This document shows, one piece after another, positions 21,810 through 32,899 of a stretch of DNA of 64,000 nucleotides; within the stretch, counting starts at the first letter, position 1; each line of letters begins with the position of its first letter. The stretch covers positions 5,208,001 to 5,272,000 of the forward strand of contig CAUWAG010000003.1 of NCBI GenBank assembly GCA_963556695.1, read 5' to 3'. Source of the stretch: Anthostomella pinea (Eukaryota; Ascomycota; Sordariomycetes; Xylariales; Xylariaceae). The notes beneath the pieces were generated by a model, which had not been told where the DNA came from, did not search any database, and saw only the letters and a program-made list of their open reading frames with translations. A program made the translations under genes and the position numbers.

Positions 21810-23597
21810 TCACCTTCTCCCACCTCGTCCCCTCCCCCTCCTCGGCCATAACCCGCCCCTTCTCGCAGCAGCCTCCTCGTCAGCTGCGCGCCATTTGCTC
21901 CTCATCGCATCGCGTACGGATCTCGGCGTCTCGCCCGCTTCATTAGGGCGATCGATCAAGCCATCCACATCGGCTGCAGCTTCCAGGAGCACCCCCATCA
22001 TCTCGTCCTGCTTTCTGATGAGATCTTCCGCCGTCAATCTTATACGCTGCTGCGGCGGCGGCAGCGGCACCTCTTGGGTGTAGTTGCCGTCAGGGCTGGG
22101 CCGCACGACGACGTATCCACGCGCAGCCTCGTGCAGCGGCGTGCTGCCCGCGGCATCGGCAGCGCTCGCACTGGCCCCGTGTCGCAGCAACAATCTGGCA
22201 ATCTGAATATCGCCCAGACTCCTCGCGGCCAGCTGCAGAGGCGTGACCTTTTGCCCGTCGGCAGCGTCCGCATCTGCGCCGCGGATTAGCAGGGCGGATA
22301 CCAGTTCCAGCAGCTGGGCCTCCGAGATGGCGTTCAAGCGTTGGTGGAGGAGCCGGAGGAGGAGGTGCAGCGGCGTGCGCCCGCCGCCGTTGCGGCGCCC
22401 GCCGTCGGCTCCCTTCTCGAGAAGAAGAGTGGCGGTTCTGACGATGGCATGGTGTGGGCCGGTGTGTGCAACGACGTATGCATAATGCAGAGCAGTCCTG
22501 CCTTGCGAGTCCGGAGCGTTGATGGCGTCTGGATGGTGAGCCAGGAGTAATGTGGTGGTTTGGAGAACATGCGAGGCGATCTCATCCTGGGTCAGCATAT
22601 AGTCCTGGTAACCGGGACCAGCAGCCGCCCAGTGCAATGGTAGACGGCCATAGCTGTCGCTGACTTTCACCATGTTGCTATCATGTTCCAGCAAGACCTG
22701 GATTCCTTCAAAGTTGGAATAGCAGGCACCAATGTGAAGAGGCGTGACGTTATAAGTCCACTCTTCATGGCCGCCGTTGTCGAAGATGTGCATGGTCTTA
22801 AGCGCGTCAGTCTGTGCTGCTCCCGTGGCAAGCAACCGTGTTACAAGCTTGGCGCTGGCACGCGAGATGGCCTGGCTCAGCACCGAATGGCGTACCTGAG
22901 GTTCCTCGCTAGCCTCAGCGCTCGTATACATACACATATCGCCAGCGTGAGCGCCACGATCCAAAAGCAGGTTCATGACACTTTCAGCTCGAGCTAAATA
23001 GTCGTGCAATACAGTATTCATGTTATTCTCCTTCCCTGGAAGTTCTTCAGAGGAGGGCAGATTTGCAAATGAAGAAGCAGCCGAGAGCAGAGCCGTCATG
23101 CCGTAACGATCCCTTGCGAAAACGTCAACAAGAACACCTGCTCGAGACCAATCCTGGCTGTGGTCCAAGAGGAACCGCACAGTTTCCAGCTGAGCAGCCT
23201 GACATGCAACGTTCAAGAGCAGGTACCCTCGCGTATCGAGAGGCTCTGTCTCATCGGCTGGATGCTCCAGGAGTAGCCGAAGCGACTCAGTGCTTCCCTC
23301 GTAAGCCGCGACCCAGTAAGGATCGTAGCTATCCGTCTCCCCTGGCCCCAGATGGCGAGGATGCCTGGTTAGATATCGCTTTAGAGACTCGGCATCGTTG
23401 CGCCTCACGATGGCGAGCAAGAGTCCCCTGTATTCGTTCTCGAAGACGACAGTACCGTCGGCATCCGTCAGCGTCCCGTCCGCCGAGTCGCAGAATTGCA
23501 ACCCGTCAAAATCTATTGGGCGACGGACGGAAAATTCAGGATATGCCTGCGAAGTTGTAGGAGGATGTAGAGGGATTGACATTTCGTCCCTGGGCAT
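21810..23597 (-). CDS. Ankyrin-repeat protein (595 aa)
   Basis: This is a single exon from ATG 23597 (MPRDEMSIPLHPPTT). After an ~80-residue N-terminal part, ankyrin repeats run through most of the protein. Clear TPLH-type units include VTPLHIGACYSNFEGIQVLL, GRLPLHWAA, GRTALHYAYV, GRTPLHLLLRLL, VTPLQLAARSLGDIQIARLL and GSTPLHEAARGY. The C-terminus is basic and Arg/Gly-rich (RRGRGRGGRR). No enzymatic domain, signal peptide or membrane segment is present, so protein-protein interaction is the only supported role. The gene points away from the NACHT-ankyrin gene across a transposon whose end lies only about 100 bases upstream of this start codon, so its original promoter is separated from the coding region. 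Confidence 0.88.
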   Translation of the reverse strand: MPRDEMSIPLHPPTTSQAYPEFSVRRPIDFDGLQFCDSADGTLTDADGTVVFENEYRGLLLAIVRRNDAESLKRYLTRHPRHLGPGETDSYDPYWVAAYEGSTESLRLLLEHPADETEPLDTRGYLLLNVACQAAQLETVRFLLDHSQDWSRAGVLVDVFARDRYGMTALLSAASSFANLPSSEELPGKENNMNTVLHDYLARAESVMNLLLDRGAHAGDMCMYTSAEASEEPQVRHSVLSQAISRASAKLVTRLLATGAAQTDALKTMHIFDNGGHEEWTYNVTPLHIGACYSNFEGIQVLLEHDSNMVKVSDSYGRLPLHWAAAGPGYQDYMLTQDEIASHVLQTTTLLLAHHPDAINAPDSQGRTALHYAYVVAHTGPHHAIVRTATLLLEKGADGGRRNGGGRTPLHLLLRLLHQRLNAISEAQLLELVSALLIRGADADAADGQKVTPLQLAARSLGDIQIARLLLRHGASASAADAAGSTPLHEAARGYVVVRPSPDGNYTQEVPLPPPQQRIRLTAEDLIRKQDEMMGVLLEAAADVDGLIDRPNEAGETPRSVRDAMRSKWRAADEEAAARRGGLWPRRGRGRGGRR

Positions 23598-24675
23598 CCG
23601 GTTGCTGTGAAGGCACCTGACAGAAAAACTGGTAGGCGAGCGAATGTGTAAAAGGAATCCGCAATACCTTTATATCCTGGCTACAAGAAGATCGGCTACC
23701 ATCCCGCCCCCCCCCACACCCCCACATCTCGTACACCCCCACATCTCGTGCAGCAAAACCCCACCACCACCACCAAAACACCCCCTTATTCACCCACATG
23801 TAAAAGAAGTCATTCAGGTCAGAGAAATCCAGAAAATTTATCATTCGAGAGCGCTGAAGCTGATCGTTCGTAATATATAGTGGGCGCCCGAATGAATTGC
23901 CCTGAACGGGTCTGCCTAGGCTCCTGTATGGCCTCCGAAGCGGCCTCTTCAGCCGAGTCTTCGTCTTCTGCTTCTTCTTCCTTGTCATCATCAACCGCAA
24001 CTTCTGGTATATCTGCAGAGGCACCAGGGGTGATGGTACCACCCGTACTTAGTACCTCCATGACTGTTCTGAACTTCCTGTTAGGATTAGGGATCTTCTG
24101 CCGCTTCTTGGTCGTAGCTGTTCCAGTTCAGCCTCCAGGGCCTTAATCTTCCTGTTTTTGATAACAAGGTTGGTTTTTTTAGCCTCGAACGCAGTGGCTA
24201 TCTTCCTGTATCTCAGCTGGGTGCCAGGAGACTTATTTTCGCCAAAATTCATGATCTGGCGGCTCGTAGTAGGGGTCCATTGGTCCTCTGGTTTAGAGCT
24301 TTCAGGGGTCTCAGGCTCAGAGGCCTTCTGCTTCTCTTCCTGGATTTCTGGGTGCGCTAAGCACTTCCTACGGCTGATAATATAACTTCCAGTCGTTCTG
24401 AAACCAGAGAGGATGTTTGCCTTAGTAAAAGCAGCATTTCTGGCCTGGCTATAGCACCGAATGAAGTTGATCTTGTCAACAGCCAAGGCATCCGTCAGAG
24501 AATTTAGCTGAGAAAGGAATTTCTGGTAGTGAGCCTTCAGGGCGTTATAGGGCCCGTTATCTAGGGGTTGCATGTCGTGACTAGTATACGCAGGGAAGAA
24601 ACAGAGCAATATGTTGGCGAAATAACAGATGGTCATGAATTCGTCCTTACAACACACATTAGCCCTTATTAAATC

Positions 24676-24699
24676 GGGGGGGGGGGGGGGGGGGGGGGG
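24676..24699. repeat. Homopolymer run of 24 G
   Basis: This is an uninterrupted G tract (C on the transposase strand) inside the transposase intron, ten bases from the LTR insertion. Its length may vary or be an assembly artefact. Confidence 0.9.
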
Positions 24700-24709
24700 A
24701 AGGCTATAT

Positions 24710-24921
24710 TGTGACGGCCTGCACGGACCTTCCCACATGACAAGCCGATATTTCCCAATAAGGGAAGGATCTGACCAGAGGATCCCCTTAAAGGGGCAAC
24801 CTCCCGCTGTACCTATCTCTCTCTCTCTTCCTTTCTTCTCTAGTCTTGATATTCTCGTCAATAGAGTAATAGCTGCTTGCTGCCGGCCATGTCCCAGCTC
24901 TTCAGTACGCTCGCCGTGACA
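24710..24921 (-). mobile_element. Solo LTR, copy 1 (212 bp)
   Basis: On the minus strand the element starts TGTCACGGCGAGC and ends GGCCGTCACA, so it has TG...CA ends with short inverted termini. It is flanked by the 5-bp direct repeat TATAT (24705-24709 and 24922-24926). A second 212-bp copy in opposite orientation lies at 46790..47001. These are the hallmarks of a solo LTR left by recombination between the ends of an LTR retrotransposon. It sits within the pogo element's transposase intron, so it inserted after that element. Confidence 0.85.
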
Positions 24922-26161
24922 TATATTAAATAAGAAAAATCATATACGTACGGAGGTATGGCTACTATGGCCATCTAGTATTAAAAGAATAGGCTCAGTC
25001 TGATCTTTTCCTTGTATCTCGTCTATTTGCGGGATAAAGATATCTTCTAGCCACTGGCAGGCTATATTATTCAAAGTCCAGCCGTTTTCTGAGCATATAT
25101 AGTGCCAATTGGCGGTCTTTCAAAACTCCTCAATGAACCACTGGGCCTGGAGGTCCTTCCCCTTGAAGATAATACCTGGTTTGGGGATTTTTCCAGTTAC
25201 AGAGATGGCCTCAATGAAAGAGGTCCAGTCACAATTTTGAGGGCTTTTCAAGAAGGCCTTTTTAGTAACAGAATTACCTAAAACCAAAGAGTCGATGCCT
25301 ATAAAGCTAATTAGAATTTCTACAGATTTAAAGGGTTAGTTATATTTACCAAAACCCGCCATGATGCCGCTCTTATCGACATTATACGTGTTTTCTGGCT
25401 TGACCCAGCCGTAATCCTTTAGGATTTCAAAGAACCAGTTAACTGTCTTCAGCGTGAAGCCCTTAAAGCGCGCTCATTCCATCCTTTTGTCAACTTTGGT
25501 CTTTATTTGGGGGTTACGGCGCTTGAAGCCGGTTATAAAGTGATCTCCAAGGTGGCCTGAATCTCTGTTCTTTTTCAACACCTTTACAATGATCTCACGC
25601 ACCAGGGAGTACGAAGGGGCTAGTTCTAGCTTCTCTTGACGCAAAATCTAGTTAATTATAGTGCTTTTTTGAGCAGGGGAGAGTCTCTGTTGGTGTATAT
25701 AGTCTTTGCCTTTTGAGGGCTTGCCGTTAAGTCGGTCAGAGAGCATTGTAACAGGGACGCCGTGTTTTTGAGCGCTTTTTTGTAGCGAGAGGCCCTCATC
25801 CGTGATATCTAAGATGGCCTTCGCCATCTGATCCTCCATATACGGTTTGGGAGGCATTTTAGGCGGCTATACGATGCTGCGGTGCATACAGAACAAGGCT
25901 TCAGACGAGGCTCCAGCACCCAAAAATCTCTATTCGGGATAGGAAACGCGGGGTAATAGACAGCCAATCACGTAGACCGCGCGGGGTAAATTCTACATTG
26001 GATTAAACCTTAAGATCAGGGCTACCCAGAACACTAAATACATTCTGAATAGCTTCAATATCGGGCTGAAAGCGTATAAGTGAACATATAGGGTTTCGGT
26101 GGTGGTGGTGGGGTTTTGCTGTACGAGATGTGGGGGTGTCCGAGATGTAGGGGGGGGATGG

Positions 26162-26509
26162 TACTCCACTTTTTGTGCCGTCTTTTGGCTTGAGGGCCTT
26201 CCCAAAGCAACGAATACCTCCACCAACGACTTGAATGCGTCTCAGGCGAAGACAGCTGACTATACATTGGCAATCAATCAGTGTACGGACCTCGGTTCTG
26301 TAACGCTGATACGACATCAGAAAGATGTCTCATTTTACTGGTCGGCGAATATGCAGGCTCGCAGCGGTCCCGCACGCACGAGACGCATGGAGCCTTGCCC
26401 ATGGGTGCTCAGTAAACTCCCAGCAAGAATCTCACCTGCGTCTTCGACAAATAGACCTTTCAGTATGTCGTGAGAAGACTTGCCATCCGACATTCACTCT
26501 ACCGCGGAC
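26162..26509. other. Remaining promoter segment of the NACHT-ankyrin gene
   Basis: These 348 bases lie between the transposon's right end and the NACHT gene ATG. No motif is recognised. Confidence 0.5.
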
Positions 26510-29500
26510 ATGGCAGACCCATTCTCGGTGGCCACCGGCATCTTGGGCGTCGTCGGTTTGACAATGCAGATTGCCGAACTCCTGATGAAGTACGGTAAGA
26601 ACTGGAGCCACGCACCAGAGGACGTGAAAATTTCATCATCGAGATACAAACACTGAAGATAGCGCTATCCATTACCTACACCAACATCATGAGTCCAGAC
26701 TTTTCGAAGGCCATGGAGGGAAACAACTCCGCGCTGTTGGCGCATTTCAGACCAGAAGGGTCGGCGCCAGGAAAGCGGATAGATCACATGGTAACGACTG
26801 TACCACCAGACTCCGAAAACTACTCGCCGACCTAGAGGGTGCCGCGAAGGGCGGCCAGTTCGGGTGGCATCGGATCAAAATGGCTTTCACAGCTAGCGAT
26901 ATTCGAGATACCGTTGTGGACCTCAATCGGCAGTGTCAAGTACTGAACAATCTCGTCGGGATTGACTGTCTCACTCTAAACATGGAGACCTTGAGCGAAG
27001 TGCGTGCCGCCAGAAACGAAGCAGACCAAGATCGAAAGGCACGCCAGGAGTGGGAAGTCCAGAACGGCGAAGCATGTCCAACTTGCAGGAAGACATTGAC
27101 GAGATTGGCCAAAGGGGGCAATCTCAACAACATGATCACATCCTGGATCTCATATCGACCAATAATTACGCATCACAGCAGCGAGATTTCCTTTCAAAGA
27201 GGACCGAAGGCACTGGGAAGTGGCTGTTGGAGTCGAATGAATATCAACGCTGGCTGAAGGATTCCGGCCAGACACTCTTCTGCCACGGGATGCCAGGCTC
27301 GGGGAAGACGATAATGTCAAGTATCGTGGTCGACGAACTGCTTCGACAATATGAGACCGGTTCGGATACGTACGTGGCCTATATATTCTGCAACTTTCGG
27401 TTGCAGCATCAGCAATCGGCAGAGATGGTCTTCTCCAGCCTCCTCCGGCAGCTTGTCCAGAGGTGCAGCAAAATCCCGGAGTTTATCAAGAGCTTATACG
27501 CTAGGGAGAAGAACTTGCCGAACCTAGCCCAGACACAGCAGGCGTTTGGAACAATCGCTCAAAGCTTCCGCAAAGGCTTTGTCGTCATTGATGCTCTAGA
27601 TGAATGCGCTGCATCCTACGATCCTCTTCGGCGGCTTGTATCTCTCTTGATTGAACTCCAATCCAAGACTGGCTTCAGTCTATTTGTGACTTGTCGGAAA
27701 GTTCCCAGGATCGAGGAACTGTTTACTAAATGCATAAGGCTTGAAATTCGCGCCAACGATGGCGACGTCGAGAAGTATGTGCAGACCCGGTTGCCGAGTT
27801 TACCCACATACGTCCGTGGAAGTCGAGAGCTTCAGGGCAAGATCAAGCGGACGATTGTTCGGCACGTGCAAGGCATGTAAGTATCCTGACGCGCGGTTGA
27901 AATGAAAATCTGCACTAGCACAAGCAACCACTTCCCAGCTAACTACCGCAAATTGTCATTTCAACCGCCCGATTGAACTTTTACCTTTGAGAGCTCGGGT
28001 CTAACTGCGAGAATGAAAGGTTCCTTCTGGCCCAGCTACATCTTGATTCACTTGTCGACAAGAAGTCCAAGACAGCAATGAAGCGAGCTCTGGATGGATT
28101 GGACAGCGGAGAACATGCCTATGATATAGCCTATGATAAGGCAATGGAAAGGATAAAAGGCCAGACTCGAGACCAGGCAGAGTTGGCGACCCAGGCCTTG
28201 TCCTGGATTACATTTGCCAAAAGACCGCTCACAACCGGCGAGCTTCAACATGCTTTGGCAGTCGAGTTTGAGGATTATGGCTTGACCTCGCTGGACCTTG
28301 AGAACTTCACCGACCTCGACCATATTCTCTCTGTCTGTGCCGGCCTCGTGACCATTGACGCAGAAACGAACGTCATTAGATTGGTACACCATACGACCCA
28401 GCAATACTTTGACCGCGTCAAGCTACATCGTTTCCCGTTGGCCGACTTGCATATCGCTACTGTATGCATCCGATATTTGTCATACCAGAATGTCGCCCCT
28501 GGACCCCTATTCAGCCGATCTGATCATAGCGAAAGGCTCACCATGTGGCCGCTATACAGCTACGCAAGCGAGTTCTGGTACGAGCACATCGATAAAACCA
28601 ATGATGATCAGGATACACATATTATTAACTTCTTGGAAGCACCTAATATCGCGACTTCAGCTTACCAAGCAGCCGTCATCGCACGCTATGCGCCATATGA
28701 AGAGAGCGACTACTCATACTACTACTTCGTGTCCTGGGATTTCGATTTCGATCAGCAACGCCCAATTGCATTGCATTGGGCTACCTTTATGGGCCATGAT
28801 AGAGTTACCAGGAAACTCCTTGAGAGGGGATATAACGCCGAGCAGGAGGACTTTGAGGGGATGACCCCGATGATGGTGGCTGCTCGACGAGGCCACAACG
28901 CAACTGTTAGAATGATGTTAGAAGAGTGGCAAATCTCGGCAAAGACTTCACCCAAGGGCTTGTCACCCCTAGCCTACGCCACGACATTTGGACAGGAGGG
29001 AGTTGTGAGAGTGCTGCTCGAGCATTCAGAAGTCGACCGCGGAGGCACCGGGCCTTTAGGCCAAGCCATCGCGTTGGGTCGTTCCGTCATCGTCAAGCTC
29101 CTACTTGACGACCCGAGAGTCGAGCCGAACGTATCTTCGCCGAGTGGACTGCCTGGACTGAGTATAGCTATAAGCTCCGGGTTTCAGGAAATTGCGGAGG
29201 CACTCTTAACGGCGACCGAACTCGATGTCAATGCCGCCGATGAAGTAGACAGGACTGGACTCCACACGGCGATACTCTGCGACAATCCGAAAATCACTCA
29301 GCTACTACTCAACCATCCAGATGTGGACGTATATTACGAAGATAATGCAGGGCGGACACCGCTCTTGCTTTCAGCTGAGCTGGGCCGCATCGATATCTTG
29401 TCGTGTCTGGCCGTGGATCCAGACGTTGACAGGTTTTCAAGAGACCACCAAGGGACGAACTCCCTTAGCATTAGCAGCACTGAACGGCCACTATAAAGTG

Positions 29501-30400
29501 GTCGCGCTACTTTTGGGCCTACCAAACGTCGACGTTAATTCGAGAGACGAGGGTGGAAGGACGGCGTTATCACTGGCAATCGACGGAGACACGTTGAAGG
29601 TCACGACCTCATCTCCTTCCTCGAAGCAGCCGAAACCAGAAGGCCTTGACGACGAGAATTACCGGCGCGAAGCCGTTATCAGAACGCTACTCGAATCGAA
29701 AGGTATAGACCCTGAACTCATGGACGATCGGGGCTGGTCTCCTTTGCTATACGCCGTGGCCGGTGGTAATGAGAGGGCGGTCTCTCCGCTCCTGTCCAGT
29801 GACCATATCGCCGTAGACAGGCTTGGTCCATCTGGAACGACGGCACTATTCTACGCCCGAAATGTCACAATCGCGCGGCTCCTTATCAACAGCGGTGCAC
29901 ACCTCGACTGGCACGACGCTCGGGGTATGACGGCCGTCATGCACCACTACCACAAATACTCCGACTCGCGCGAAGTCCTCGAGTTCCTTTGCCAGCAAGG
30001 CGCCGATTTGCATCTCGTCGACAGTGACGGGGAGACTCTGCTGATGCGAGCTGCCCGACAAGGGGACGCGTGGATGGTGAACACGCTGTTGCGGAACGGC
30101 GCCGACCCCAACAATACGGGAAAGAACGGCAGATCAATCTTGCTGACGGCGCTTCAGCATAGCCCAAAGTCAGTATCAGATGCCTTCATCGAGAAAGCTG
30201 CCTCTGGTGGGAGGGGTCTTGACTATGATAGGGATCTGGTGGTCGATGCTGGACGGACCAAGGCCGAGAGCGAGCAGGAGAGGGTCAGCTGGTATCGAGC
30301 GGTCGTCGGTCTCCTGTTGAAGTGGGGTGCGGACGGTGCGTTCAGTCAGCTTGATCTCCTCAAGCTGAAGTCCAAGAAAACAACCGATCTGGCGTTATGA
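26510..30400 (+). pseudogene. NACHT-ankyrin STAND (NLR-type) protein gene with four frame disruptions
   Basis: The ATG at 26510 begins MADPFSVATGILGVVG, a fungal STAND/PigL_N-like N-terminus. Related sequence then continues in changing frames: a base missing near 26630 (VK/NFIIEIQTLK), near 26774 (GSAPGK/ADRSHGN) and near 27055-27075 (RQEWE/NLQEDIDEIG). The NACHT domain follows with Walker A GMPGSGKT (about 27290) and Walker B FVVIDALDE (about 27580). A normal intron, 27877..28019, rejoins HVQGM to FLLAQLHLD. A winged-helix-like region precedes at least eight ankyrin repeats. One extra base near 29455 shifts the frame between RDHQ and GRTPLALAALNGH, after which the repeats run to the stop at 30398. 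Known NLRs of this form act in fungal non-self recognition and cell death. The frame breaks indicate a pseudogene, or else assembly indels. Confidence 0.85.
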
Positions 30401-32899
30401 CGGGCTTCCCGGCAATGGCGAGTCCGGATGGTGAGTTCCCTACGATTTGACTGAACATGAAGCTAAACTAAAGAGTTATAGACGGCAATGTACATGACGC
30501 TCAACCAATGTCGGCTTGATCATGATAACTATGTCGTATTCGACCCATTCAGACCGAAATAGTCTCACTATGAGTGATGATACACTGAACCTCGCAAAGT
30601 CTCCGTGCACCCCTCGTCCATCAGGCGAGGAATATGCAAGTTAAAAATGTAATAATCACTCTGGAATAAGCATCGAAGATGACTTTCCTAATCAACGCTG
30701 CTTATTCCATGGTGTTTATTCCATTAACATGAATATCGCGTTGATATCTACAACTGGATAGAGGGATGCCGAACGGAGACTTATGGGGGGGGGTTGACTG
30801 TACCAGGTGCAATATCTACTGACTGTCTCTAAATCTGGACATTGATTACTGCCCCTGAGTTATGCAGAGACTCTGATATCTTCCCTGCCGAGCGGTTGGG
30901 GAACAATTTGCCAAGGTTGGCATATCAGAGCGGACTGAGTACATGTAGTATAGCTAACCTCAAACGGGCTCTATCCTGCGCGACGAAGTCAGCACCGAGG
31001 AGTGGCCGAATTCTCCATGTCCCTTGCCTCCTCCTCGTCATCGACCCCGCACGTGTTCATCGCATACGGTTCAGGAGAAGCTGATGGTCCAGTGTGGGTG
31101 AACCCCTCACGTGGGAGGCATGGATTGCATCCGCGGCAGCTGCAAGCCTGCCGCATTAACCAGTAGCCAGGGCAGGGCACGCAAGCAGGTAGGTGGCTTC
31201 TTCCCCGGGTTTCCGGAAGTTGTTCCATGACGCGAACACATGCGAGAATCCTTGTCGGGCAACGGCTACTCCTCCGGATTGTTGAAGAAGAGACGATGAG
31301 CACTGAGACCTGTCGTGGACTGGTGCTACCAAAGCTGAAATCGTTCACTATAAATACATACCGAGGTATATATATATATATATTTATATCTCAGTTCTCG
31401 GGTTCTCGAGCAGGTATTTTTCCATGCGGTCAGCTTGCGAAAAGGAAAACTGCATGTACGTACGTGTACACTGAAGAGAGCAGCGACGAAACACCAAAAA
31501 TCCTCCCGCCTGGCCGACCACCGCGTCACAGTCAGATCATGGAAACTGACCCGCGCACAATACAACCTCCCTCGTCCACACGGAGAGCAGTTTCGAGAAG
31601 AGTCTGCCTGCCAGATACACATACACGGTGACACCACACCGTACCGGTGAGCGAATGACCACAGCAGCGTTTCTATTTTTAACTACAACGGTGCACCACA
31701 CGACGCGCAAGCATAGCAGCTGAAGTGGTTGATACGATCATACGCAGGCGTTGTCGTACATAGATAAATATGTAACCTCGAGGCATTGAGGCATTGGATC
31801 GCTGGGCTGATCGGCGCCCGCAGCTCAAAAGATATCGGGGAAGGGGGGATGGATTCCGCCGTCATGGCACCGGGTGTCACGGGTCTGAACGTTACTGTTG
31901 CAGGTCTATATATGTACCTCCGTTGGAGTATGAAGATAGGGCGCTGCGGGAATGGCGGCATCGCCTGCACCAGGTACGAGATGCAGATCATGGGCTGACT
32001 CGTATGGCTGATGAAACGGATGGACGCGCGGGAGAAGCACGCAGGACGACGGCGCACACACGCAATCGGTTGTATTGTGCGCAGTCTGTCTGTGGTGATG
32101 TGTGTACGTAGTACAGTGTCATGTACCTACAGCGAACCATAGGACTCTCGGCTCAGCGTCGCATCGTACCGATGAGACCAACGTCTAGACCAACAGCCCT
32201 CCAACAGCCCTCCAACATACCTACTGTATATGTACCAAGGCCCTGGTCGCCTCGTATGCATGGCATTTTTGTGCGGCCAATGAGCGTCTGCTGGGGCAAT
32301 ATTACCTACCATCCCCCCTTGGGTGTCACCGTCGCCTTCGTCCGAGGCTCATTGTTAGGTTGCGTTGGAACTCATCTCAACTCAGGTCGTGCGAGCGAGT
32401 GCGAACTTCTTCATTATTAAACCCCGGGACGCTTCGGAGTGGAAAGTCTGCCCTGCCCTACCCTGCCCTGCCCTGCCCTGACTTGCCTGCCCGCTGAGGG
32501 ATCACCTGCATGCTTCTGATGAGGCGCTGACTGCACCCTTACCTTATTTACATACAAGGTGAAGAATCCCCACTGAAAAGAAAAAGAGAAACAAAAGGGC
32601 TCTGCATCAACGGCCTTCCCTCTTTCTACCTACCTCGCGCCCAATGTCCAGGGTCCGTCCGTCTATCTGCCTGCTTGTCGAAACCTGTCCCTGTGAATCG
32701 GCCTTCCCCCGTCTGTCTCCGCTTAATAGACGTTTAAGCTTAAACCGCCATCGCATCGCATCGACCCGAATCCCCACGCTTCGGCTTTGGCTTCCGCCAC
32801 CGCTTCCGCCACGAACTCCACAAGCGCATCTCACTGCTACCCTTACCTACCTTGCCTAGGTCTACTACCTTACAGTCTGCCTAGTGGTAGTGGTCGGGT
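30401..32899. other. Intergenic, 2.5 kb, no supported gene
   Basis: Only short unconvincing frames occur. Simple repeats include a TA tract (about 31366-31383), CCAACAGCCCT repeats (about 32194-32220) and CCCTGCCCTG tandem units (about 32452-32480). A pyrimidine-rich stretch before 32900 probably belongs to the Clr5 gene promoter. Confidence 0.55.

Larger units (their letters stand above)
23820..25857 (-). pseudogene. Broken pogo/Fot1-type DDE transposase
   Basis: Translation starts MPPKPYMEDQMAKAILDI, with a psq-type helix-turn-helix (LSLQKSAQKHGVP). One frame then runs on with four stops, at about 25648-25650, 25474-25476, 25336-25338 and 25120-25122. At least three fall where tryptophan would fit (TGG to TAG or TGA), as RIP would produce. 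Catalytic landmarks remain: YNVDKSGIM (first Asp), LLILDGHSSH (second Asp) and SHDMQPLD (third Asp). The frame continues exactly across an apparent intron from 24951 to 24646 (GTACGT to TAAG), which holds the solo LTR and a run of 24 G. Near 24120-24150 a frameshift separates ALEAELEQL from TTKKRQKIPNPNRKF and the acidic C-terminal tail, which ends near 23820. The family is secure; activity is lost. Confidence 0.88.
23699..26161 (-). mobile_element. pogo/Fot1-type (Tc1/mariner) DNA transposon, decayed, with nested solo LTR
   Basis: Both ends begin CCATCCC and carry imperfect terminal inverted repeats of about 70-80 bp (23699..~23779 and 26091..26161). These include the subrepeat ACACCCCCACATCTCG, then CAGCAAAACCCCACCACCAC. 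A TA dinucleotide flanks each end (23697-23698 and 26162-26163), the expected Tc1/mariner target duplication. Internal sequence encodes a pogo-clade transposase on the minus strand (separate entry). The element is 2463 bp including a 212-bp LTR insertion and its 5-bp duplication. It lies between two divergent ankyrin genes. It is probably immobile, because the transposase is broken. Confidence 0.9.

Noticed and set aside
24710..24921. Interpretation of the 212-bp repeat as a MITE (DNA transposon derivative)
   Set aside because: TG...CA ends, 5-bp target duplications and the TGTCAC/GTGACA termini match a solo LTR better than any MITE family known to me.
26590..27080. Introns as the explanation for NACHT frame changes
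   Set aside because: The frame changes occur inside continuous family-like sequence, and no GT-AG pair there restores the frame without deleting conserved residues.
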